32,407 nucleotides of DNA, from assembly GCA_025201345.1 (NCBI GenBank), contig JAIXMG010000050.1:1-32407 (forward strand), written 5' to 3'. The translations under genes and the position numbers were made by a program. Below are positions 1 through 7,955 of this stretch, in pieces. The notes under the pieces were generated by a model. That model did no database searches, was not told where the DNA came from, and saw nothing but the letters and a program-made list of their open reading frames with translations. How positions within the stretch are numbered: position 1 is the first letter of the stretch; every line of letters begins with the position of its first letter. This DNA is from Thamnidium elegans. Taxonomy: Eukaryota > Mucoromycota > Mucoromycetes > Mucorales > Mucoraceae.

Positions 1-105
1 ACACACAGTAAGATAAGAGGAGAATACACAGGCGAATAAGACAATGCCTTGAATAAAAAAAGAGTTAGAATAAGCTATTAAGTTTGAATCAAGTGATATA
101 ATTAC

Positions 106-275
106 CATTTAGCTTTACAAAAGGCAAAAAAAAAGCCTTAGAGTGAGTAGTAGTAGAAATACAAGCTTTATAAAATTAAAAACAATAGTGTTAGAACTAA
201 ATAAATTATATACTTGACAGAACATTACCTGATCTCGAAGAATGGGATGAATTACAACATGATTGGGAACAATTG
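106..275 (+). pseudogene. Decayed 5' remnant of gypsy-1 gag
   Basis: Codons from about 225 read LPDLEEWDELQHDWEQL, a tryptophan-rich stretch like the core of a retrotransposon Gag domain. It continues naturally into the Gag fragment that resumes at 6139 (SKFKSKFIQP, then W.KLR.IEQ). Further upstream, around 125-155, a KALE-stop reading resembles the KALEW motif of such Gags with its Trp codon changed to TGA. The frame then breaks at least once before 190. No ATG or full N-terminus is visible, so this is the degraded left arm of the host element, cut off by the DNA transposon inserted at about 276. The LPDLEEW part is fairly convincing; the upstream part is weak. Confidence 0.5.
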
Positions 276-289
276 TACACAAAGTTCAA

Positions 290-398
290 AAAAAAAGAAC
301 TTTTATTTATTTGTAAAAAAAAAAAGAAAAAAGGAAGGAAAAGTAAAATAAAAAAAGAAAAGAAAAGTAAAATAAAGAAAAAAAACAAGCTATTTATA

Positions 399-440
<42 letters not shown>

Positions 441-450
441 AAAAAAAGGC
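290..450. repeat. Adenine-rich low-complexity tract
   Basis: This stretch is almost pure A with scattered G and T on the plus strand, including an uninterrupted A run of more than 30 bases near 400-438. It lies between the left end of the DNA transposon and the stop codon of the minus-strand gene at 458, so it would form a T-rich 3' region for that gene. Open frames across it encode only Lys- or Phe-rich low-complexity peptides and are not genes. Confidence 0.85.
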
Positions 451-457
451 AAAGATT

Positions 458-1466
458 CTATTGGTTTAACCTCTTTTTTCTCTTCTCGCCTAACACCTGA
501 TGGACTCCATCAATACTTACCTGTGGTAATTCAATTTCTTCTACCATACCAGCGATTGAATACTCGTCGACTTCAATAGCGACCTATTATGTCAATCCAA
601 AAAAAAAAAAGTTAATAATGCGAATAAAAAAAAAGTAATAAAATAGCTTACGTTTGATTTCCTTCCGGCCTTTCTTGAACCTTCATTACGAATAGCTACA
701 GACAGCAAGTAACATGCTACCCAGCTGTCTTCTGCACAATCCAACGGAAGACAGGCTTGGTTGGTGAGCGTCTCCAAGACAATGTGCTCGACAACCAACG
801 CCATGCGTTCCCTGTCTCCCTTTGACATGGCTGACCATCGAAATCCTTGGTTTGCGTTCTCAAAAGTGCGTACGAAACAAACAGAAGTGACCAATACATT
901 TGTCTTTTCGTATCGATCAACTGCATCTTGAAGTCGTGCCTCATGATCTTCTTCGGTCGTAGCCATGCCGTACGTAACATTCTTCTTTTCCAGCCAAAGA
1001 GTACACATTGCTGTGATCAGATTCTTCACATTGTTGGGTGCTACACCAGTTTTCAAAGAGACATTACTCTTACCATAGCAACGTTTACCACGGTTGCTTT
1101 TTGCCTTGCTTACAATATCATCGACCTTTTCTTGGCTATTGAAGATCTCAAAAGAAGACGGGTTGATTTGCAACTGGCTTGTACTTACAGAGCGAGATCC
1201 TAAATAAACAAACAGTAGTTAGAACCAAGCAAAATAATATTTATTTCCTTAACCAAATTATTACCTGAACCCAATGAAACAGGATTAAAAGAGAAGCCAG
1301 AAGAGTTTCTACTATTCAAGGCCAACAGTTGAGATAACATCACCTTAATTTCTCGTACTTCCCCTATAAGAGTGTCAAGTTTAACAGAGTCAGAAAGAGA
1401 GGGATTGATGTCAAACTCTTGTAAAAACCGAAGAGAGTCCAAAGGGTATTCATTGCCGTCAGTCAT
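458..1466 (-). CDS. Unrecognised 291-aa protein, divergent partner of the Tnp2-like transposase
   Basis: Three exons on the minus strand (1466-1265, 1199-652, 583-458) join in frame for 876 nt ending in TAG. Intron 1 (66 bp) starts GTAATA and ends TTTAG. Intron 2 (68 bp) starts GTAAGC and ends AATAG. Residues about 25-50 (SVKLDTLIGEVREIKVMLSQLLAL) look like a short coiled coil. The middle contains a Trp-containing segment (CTLWLEKKNVTYG) and a charged region, and the C-terminus ends in a basic patch (GEKRKKRLNQ) that could be a nuclear localisation signal. I do not recognise the family. It starts 670 bp from the divergently transcribed transposase, inside the same insertion, so a role as an accessory factor of the transposon (comparable to TnpA of plant CACTA elements) is an inference from position only. 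Confidence 0.7.
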
Positions 1467-2136
1467 ATTATATTTGCGTTTTTAAAATAAAAGTAGAATG
1501 TTTTTTTTTTTCTAAAGTAAAAAAGTTCCTTTAAATACAATTTTAAATCCATTATTTACCTGACGAGGAACCAAAATAGTTTTCTGTCAAACGTCCCGTT
1601 TAGGTAGAAGCAAGAAATAAATCACAGTAAAAAAAAAGGGGCGGAACCAATGGCTAGATTTTTCAAAGCAAGTCATCTATTCAATCGTATTAGTCTAGGA
1701 GCATGTTGGTATCATTTTAATGCTTTATATTTTTTATATATACGTACATTTACTTTATGTTATCGGTATAATCTCTTCATTTTGGCTCTTGTGTCCATTT
1801 AGCGTTCAATTATTGTCTACAACATCTTTTCGGTTACACAAGAATATTAAACGAAGCTCTATGACTGGTTCCTACTACTATTTTGAAGCTAATGCCAAGT
1901 AAGAAATATCTCCTCATTTACACCGATAGTTCCAGGAAAATAAAACAAAGCGCAAGGAGTGGTTCAAACAAGTATTTTGAAATTAATTGTCAAAGATAAA
2001 ATATCTACCGTAAAACACTTTTTTTTTAAAAAAAAAAAAATGCCAAGTTATTTTTTTGTATAAAAGTACCCAGAAAAAAAAAGAAATAACTTACATTAAT
2101 TTCAAATAAAAATATTCCATTAAACAGCTTATTAAA
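1467..2136. promoter_or_regulatory. Divergent intergenic region of the two-gene transposon
   Basis: The 670 bp between the two start codons must hold both promoters. It is AT-rich, with TATATATA-like stretches near 1730-1742. A T9-A13 tract (2019-2040) lies about 100 bp upstream of the plus-strand ATG. No longer repeat or recognisable operator was seen, and the open frames here (for example 1720-1902) look like chance. Confidence 0.4.
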
Positions 2137-5100
2137 ATGTCTTATACTTATAATCCCAACAAGCGTACACGTGTATCCAGCAACAGTATCAATTATGTTC
2201 GCCAGCTCCTTGTCCAACAGGCCAGATCCCTTTCAATTATTAATCCCCCAGTTGCAAATAATTCTGAAAGTGAGTATGACTACAGCGAGTACATGGATTT
2301 CAATGATGAGCCAGAAACTACTGGTGATTCTTAGAAAACGAAGGTAAATATTAATGATAATGACACGTAAATTCTATAAAATATCCATAGTCTTACTTAC
2401 TAAACCATCTATATAACAGAACCATTTGACTCTGAGTGTTTACTTGCTGACTCCTTTTCTTCTTCTGAAGTTGACAATGAATTACTCGAAGATCTTGAGC
2501 AAGCTGATGATGATATTGAATATAAATTGAATATTCCCAAATTTGCATTCACCAATATCGAAAAATATAGTGTGATGTTTGAAGAAGTATGTGATACATA
2601 CAACATCAGCCGAGAAGGTTCAAGAGCAATGAGACATTTAATCAACATGATGCTTGCTGACGAAAGCTTGGGTAAATATATTAATTGAGACTATTATATT
2701 GATCCTATTAGAGACTAATAGTTTTTTTTTAAAAAAAAAAATTACCTTGTATATTGATTCAGACTCTACTACTAGCAAACTCTTGAGCAATGAAGCCTGT
2801 GCCAGCCTTGTCAAGAATGTTATACCGTTACAGATGACAAGATCTTACGACGTTTGTAACAATGGATGCTATTTGTATAGTCTAGAAGATGATCACCTTC
2901 TCAATTGTCCAGTATGCAATTCATCGAGACTATTATCAAAAATCACTAAAATGGTCTCAATCGCAGATAAAGTAGCAGAGATGATATCTTCAGAAGAAAT
3001 ACGTCAGAACTTGATAGATCGCCAAAAAGACGTAATTGAAAATATAACAAGAAACAATGATACGTACGCTGATATCTTCGACGGAGAGATTTTCAAGAAC
3101 CTTTATAGTAGCCAAGCTATCAACACTGACCAAAATATAATAAATATATACTTGAAAATTGATGTCGACGGGTTTACGTCCTCAAGTTCCCATTCAAGTA
3201 TGATCATGATCCACGCTGTTGTATTGAATCTAGAAAGTTCTGAAAGGTACAAAAGTTAAAGAAAGACTGGTTAATAAGTTGTGACGAAGTATTAACGAGT
3301 TAAATTGTTTACCTTTTTGATAGATATGCCAGACACGCAACTTTCCAAATCGGCATTCTTCCTGGTAAATCCAAATCTGATTTTAATTCCTTTTTAAAAC
3401 CAATTGTAAACGAACTCAAGACACTTTCGGAAAAAACCATTGTTAACCAAATAGGTACAGAACTTCCTATAAGATGTAAAGTATATGCTCTTTTTGTAAA
3501 TGGTGATGGTATTGAATGTAACAGACTTATGAATTTTTCTGGACATACTGGGTAAGTACATAGGTATATAAAAAAAAATGCAATACATTAGCTAACCTTT
3601 TTTCTTCTTCGCTAATAAAGAAAAAATGGCTGTAGGTTTTGTCTTACACTGGGTTCTCAACGATCAGACGGTCCACCAAATACACGAAGAGCTGGAATGT
3701 ATTTTGCAGATCGCACTGCCCCTTTGAGGTCTAAAGAAAGCTTATTATTAGAGGATTCAAGCTCACTTTACGTATGTTCTTTTTTTTTTAAAAAAAAACA
3801 AAAATTAATAATAATACTCACATATCACTATTTTTAAGCGTGAAAACACGTATGGGATCAAGAAGCCAACTATATTTGGAACACTCTCTACGTTTTCTGG
3901 TTCCTGTACCTTTGGTTTTGACGAACTTCACGGTATCTCCAATATCAGCAAGTTGTTTTTTGATTTATTATCGAAACGTTATAATGACAGCTACAAATAT
4001 TACGGTAATGAATCTGCCTATCCGTTTCAGTTGTCGAATAAACAATTTGAATGCTTAAATGTTGGTATTCAAAACTCGCGATTGTTGATCCCGGCCGGGG
4101 TATTTCAAGGTGGCTTTCATCCTGTCAACCCATTAAATGTAAAAGGTCTTTATAGAAGTATCGACTGGATACAGTGGCTTATATATATTGTACCTGTTCT
4201 AGTTGTCAGTCTATTTGAAGATCCATCCATCAAAACAGCCATTTTAGCTTTGACTAGGGCATGCGCATTGTCCTTACAGTGGGAAGTATCTAAAGCTGAC
4301 ATTGGCGAAATTAAGGAGTGAGTATTCAGCGAGAAGTAAATTTTAGTTTGGTGTTATTTAACTTACTTATTTGATTAAACTATATAGTTCTCTTGAAACT
4401 TGGTATCGCTATATTGATAGACAAATTACCGCAAAAGCTATTTCAAATTCTATTTACAAGTCGTCGATGCATCACCTTTTTCACATCCCCCATATTATCG
4501 AACAATGCTCTTCTTTAAGAAACATTAGTGTTAGAAGTATGGAGCGCGAGATTGGAAATTACAAAAAGAAGATGAGAGCAAGAGTGAATGTGGATGCGAA
4601 TGCAATAAATGTCCTTGAAAGGATCACACGGTTCAAATTTTTAGAAGCTACCGGTATGATTGATTTCTCTGTTTTGTATAATAGAAACCCGGAAAGTAAC
4701 AAGACAGGCTTCGTCAAGCATCCAGCTACGTATATAGACAATTGCAATGACTATCCACAACTATGGGAACCATTTTCTTCTCCCGTTTTGATACCTAAGG
4801 GTTATTCTGGTGACCTTACTATTGAAGGTTTGGTTAGAATGGATTCGTTGATTCTAGCAATAGCATCTTACAAGCGTCGCTTCTTGGGTATCAACAAAGG
4901 CCGCCCACTAGTGTTGAACTTGGACTTAATAATAACGCCAGCAGCAAAACTATGGCGTGACTCCCATGTACTTACTTCTGTTCTTTTTAAATCCAAATTA
5001 CCAGCAAGCTGTACTAAAAGAGGCGGAGAGTTTGTAATGTTTGAGTCGAATGTAAAAAAAAGGTACGTTTTATTTATATATGTTTATTTACCATTGCTGA

Positions 5101-5500
5101 CATTTCCACTTTTCTAATGACTACTAGGGTCAATAATCGTTTACAATCTATTCCAAACTGGTATCTCGGTAAGCTCTTATTCTTTTTTGAAATTGACTTG
5201 GAACTTGAAGAAAGTAGACCCCATGGAAGTTTCTATGCTGTCGTTGAGGTCATGAAATCGCACAAAACTGCTCTTCATTCAAAATCTATACCAATGGTTC
5301 AGCCATTTAGTGAAACAGAAAATAAAAAGTACGCGGTGATAGACGTTGCTGATATAATTTCTACAGTCGGTTTAATACAAAAAACAGACCTGAAAAATAA
5401 CCAGGTTGAGCCATCTAACTGGTTCTACGTGATTTCTCCTTCCACAGCATTCCATAAAGACATGTCGACAAATGCAGGCAAGATTAACGACTTGTTGTAG
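2137..5500 (+). CDS. Tnp2/Transposase_21-like transposase, 937 aa, eight exons
   Basis: Exons 2137-2323, 2420-2671, 2763-3246, 3324-3551, 3636-3771, 3839-4317, 4388-5062 and 5128-5500 join into 2814 nt with no internal stop. Introns are 65-96 bp with GT donors and mostly TAG or CAG acceptors; intron 1 uses GTGATT and intron 5 an AAG acceptor. A CxxxC..CxxC cluster (C178, C182, C195, C198; NNGCYLYSLEDDHLLNCPVC) resembles the Cys region of CACTA Tnp2 proteins. It is followed by FQIGILPGKSKSDFNSFLKP, VNGDG (D369) and FGFDELHG (D457, E458). These blocks are in the order expected of fungal Tnp2-type proteins, which cut and join transposon ends in the nucleus. The catalytic triad cannot be assigned with certainty by eye. 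The gene appears intact, so the element may be young or under selection. Confidence 0.8.
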
Positions 5501-6138
5501 TAGTACAATTTTTTTTTCGTCGTTTAATGATAATAATAATAAAAGGTTAATAAAAAGATTATTTTGTCTCAAAAAAAAAAACAGTTTTGCCAAAAAAAGA
5601 TTTATTTACTTTGATCGTGACTTGCGATTTCTTAAGTGATGTTTATTGTGAATATTTGTAGTGCTGAAGTTAATGAAAGTCTCGATGTTCCTAATAGAAT
5701 AATCCGTGGAAGTTATTTTACGATTCTGGTTGACGGCAGTATTAATTTAGAATTAAGAAAAAATAAAATAAAGTTACAATGATGCTTCAAAAAAAAAGCT
5801 CTTATATATAGTATTTCACTGGGCGGAATATTAAATATAACGGTAAGTCAGTGTTATGAAAAGAAAAATATTATTCACTGATAAACTTATCATCAATGAT
5901 TGTCTAACGATTGAGATCACTTTTATTTCAAACGACGATTTTTTGTTAGCAAAAAAAAAAAAAAAAAAAAAAAAAGTGAGAAAAAAAAAGTAAATCTGTG
6001 CTTAATTTAGAGGAGCTTCAATCTCACTGATAATTTTATTTCTGTACAGCTTAATTTGAATCATTACTGACGCTGTAATCAGTCCACTGATTCTGCAATC
6101 ATTGATGATTAAATTTATCATTTTTTCTCGCCATAGTG
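5501..6138. repeat. Subterminal repeat region at the right end of the two-gene transposon
   Basis: No gene is present. The heptamer CACTGAT occurs three times in the same orientation (5876-5882, 6025-6031, 6085-6091). A 14-bp motif ATCATCAATGATTG (5889-5902) recurs inverted at 6096-6109. The sequence AATCAGT-CC-ACTGATT (6076-6091) is a perfect hairpin. A long A run (5950-5975) also lies here. Short repeated motifs in both orientations near an end are characteristic of transposase-binding subterminal regions in CACTA elements. The left end shows no equivalent set, perhaps because it is now A-rich low complexity. Confidence 0.5.
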
Positions 6139-6787
6139 TTGAGTAAATTCAAGAGTAAATTTATTCAACCTACCGTTGGTGAAACTTGGAGGAAATTGAG
6201 AAGCATTGAACAAGAATATGGAAAGACGGTAGAACACTTCACTAGTGAACTAAATGTGTTGTTCAAAGCTGCTGGTGTAAAAGATGAAGAAATGAAGATT
6301 TCGTTGTTTATATCCGGAGTGAATTCTGATATTGGATTCGAGTTAGAGAAGAAACGAATGAACTTGAGAACCTATGAAGATGTGATTGAAGAAGCTGCCA
6401 GCTTAGAGACATTATTAATGAAGTATAACAAGAATAATAATAATAAAAATGATAAGAAAATAAGTTTTATAGATGAAGTAGATAGCAAACTTACAATTAG
6501 TAATACGACAGCGAATGACAGTAGCTCTGTATCTACCCAAGATACACTCGAAAAATTAATTAATTCAATGAATCAATTGAGCATCAACATCGTACAACAG
6601 CAAGAACAGTTGAAGGTGAATCTGCAACAGCAACAAATTCAACCCCAACAGCATAACCAGAGACAAACGTTCAATAGACCACCATATGGGAGTGACAAAA
6701 GATTCGTTTGTTGGAATTGCGGTAAAGATGGACATGCTAGTAGATTCTGTCCTGAACCACCTGCGAATAGGAATTACCAAGACAATA

Positions 6788-6795
6788 GTGGTAAC
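6788..6795. repeat. Target site duplication, left copy (GTGGTAAC)
   Basis: The 8-bp GTGGTAAC is repeated exactly at 7921-7928. Removing the bases between them together with one copy restores a continuous Gag frame across the junction. Confidence 0.9.
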
Positions 6796-7920
6796 GGGTC
6801 ATTATGTATTAAGGTCTCACATATTTTCTATAACGTGTTTTTCTAATAAATTTATAAAATTGTCAATGGATGATTTTTTTATGCTATTAAATGTGTATAG
6901 TGGAAATACATAATTACTATTATATATTCTATCATTGGAACATATTTTAAAACTAATCTCTAAGTTTTTCATAAACCTTGATTTATTTTTATCATAAATT
7001 TCATAAATATTATTAATATAGTCGTCCTTAATTTCTTTTTTCATGTGTTTTATATATATTTCATTAAATAATTTTAATGTATTTCTATTATTTAATTTTA
7101 TATCTTCAATTAAATGATCTTTTTCATTCTTAGTTATATTAATATAGTTCTTATTTAGTTTATTTATTACTTTTATATTTTCTTCATTCTCATTTAATTT
7201 ATTATAATTTTTTCTATTTTTACTTGTTTTAGATGAGTTTTCATTATAGAATTCTTCTTCCATTTCAATATCACTTAAAGTATGTGACTCTTCGCACTGT
7301 TCATCTACCTCTTCATCTGCCTCTTCATCTAATTTATTTTTACATATATTACATATTTCATTATACTCATCTTCGTCATAATTTTCACAATCTTCATTTT
7401 TACATATATCAGGACAAATACATCCTTTTTCGTCAACCTCGAATCCACAATCTTCGCATATATCAATTTCTTTACCATCATCTATATCAATTTCTTTATT
7501 ATCATCTATATCTGATTCTAATGTATTTATATGATTTAGTCTCTCTTCTAAATGTTTGTTTATTTTATCGTCAATATTATTATTTATTTTTTCTTTATTT
7601 AATGATTTGTAATAAGTATTTTCTTCTTTTAATTTATTGATTCTTTTTTCTAATTTCATAACTTTAGTTACTAAATAAATATACTTTTGTTTTTTAATTT
7701 TAATGTACAAAGAGTTATAAGAAGGCATTGTTTAATTTTTATTTATATCTAAATTCAATTTTTGATCTTTTAAAAAGATTTTCCAAATATTATATTTATT
7801 CTTTTTTCTCTTGATGTAATTTAATATATATATTTTATTTATAATATGTTTTTCAATTTTACAAGAAATTAAATTAGTCGGAGCTTAAATATAATCTGAG
7901 ACCTATATGCAGATACATCC
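6796..7920 (-). mobile_element. 1125-bp Merlin-like non-autonomous element with a passenger ORF
   Basis: The element is bounded by an exact 8-bp duplication and by imperfect inverted ends of about 24 bp, with 16 of 24 positions equal. Both ends start GG and carry the block AGGTCTCA at offset 17. An 8-bp duplication fits Merlin, hAT and some other superfamilies. The ends share the GG..T start and AGGTC block with the ends of the Merlin element at 17196-21081, which favours Merlin. It encodes no transposase, only a 303-aa ORF read on the minus strand that fills most of its length. It is orientated here by that ORF. Confidence 0.75.
6817..7728 (-). CDS. Unrecognised acidic, cysteine-rich 303-aa passenger protein
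   Basis: A single uninterrupted exon of 304 codons starts with ATG at 7728 and stops with TGA at 6817-6819. The stop codon overlaps the terminal AGGTCTCA block of the element. Residues 20-70 are rich in Lys and Glu with coiled-coil character. Residues 91-129 hold a cysteine cluster (C91, C94, C103, C105, C109, C114, C126, C129) that may bind zinc. Residues 133-160 are strongly acidic. The C-terminal third is Asn/Lys-rich and ends LLEKHVIENM. A 24-nt duplication encodes the repeated KEIDIDD phrase before the cysteines. The codons are more AT-rich than those of the flanking gag. No transposase motif is visible. It is the only gene of the element, with a leader of about 190 bp (7729-7920). Function unknown. 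Confidence 0.65.
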   Translation of the reverse strand: MPSYNSLYIKIKKQKYIYLVTKVMKLEKRINKLKEENTYYKSLNKEKINNNIDDKINKHLEERLNHINTLESDIDDNKEIDIDDGKEIDICEDCGFEVDEKGCICPDICKNEDCENYDEDEYNEICNICKNKLDEEADEEVDEQCEESHTLSDIEMEEEFYNENSSKTSKNRKNYNKLNENEENIKVINKLNKNYINITKNEKDHLIEDIKLNNRNTLKLFNEIYIKHMKKEIKDDYINNIYEIYDKNKSRFMKNLEISFKICSNDRIYNSNYVFPLYTFNSIKKSSIDNFINLLEKHVIENM

Positions 7921-7928
7921 GTGGTAAC
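7921..7928. repeat. Target site duplication, right copy (GTGGTAAC)
   Basis: Exact copy of 6788-6795. The base after it continues the gag frame (CTA TAT AAT). Confidence 0.9.
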
Positions 7929-7948
7929 CTATATAATGACCAACAACA

Positions 7949-7955
7949 GGGAAAA
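7949..7955 (+). promoter_or_regulatory. Putative -1 ribosomal frameshift heptamer G GGA AAA
   Basis: In the gag frame the codons are CAG GGA AAA GAC, so GGGAAAA fits the X XXY YYZ slippery pattern in register. The gag stop TAA follows at 7971, and the pol frame, open from 7940, is exactly -1. A slip here would yield Gag-Pol. No downstream pseudoknot was worked out. Frameshifting is inferred, not shown. Confidence 0.6.

Larger units (their letters stand above)
276..6138 (+). mobile_element. Two-gene CACTA-like DNA transposon inserted in gypsy-1 gag
   Basis: Gag reading stops at 275 and resumes at 6139 in a compatible frame, so the 5.9 kb between them is an insertion. It contains a divergent gene pair: an unknown protein on the minus strand and a Tnp2-like transposase on the plus strand. 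A TTG triplet lies on both sides (273-275 and 6139-6141), matching the 3-bp target duplication of CACTA elements. The right end finishes in TAGTG (6134-6138), the expected complement of CACTA. The left end reads TACACAAAG and is only a weak partner, so the exact left boundary is uncertain by a few bases. An alternative pair of flanks is TTCAA (285-289 and 6146-6150). Confidence 0.55.

Noticed and set aside
273..500. Lys-rich 75-codon ORF
   Set aside because: Only its first few codons belong to the transposon/gag boundary. The rest is the poly-A tract.
1720..1902. 60-codon ORF in the divergent intergenic region
   Set aside because: Atypical low-complexity start, no motif, and it lies between two well-supported promoters; likely chance.
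7233..7640. 135-codon plus-strand ORF opposite the passenger gene
   Set aside because: A shadow of the minus-strand ORF, rich in Tyr, His and Leu as expected from the complement of acidic and Asn-rich codons.
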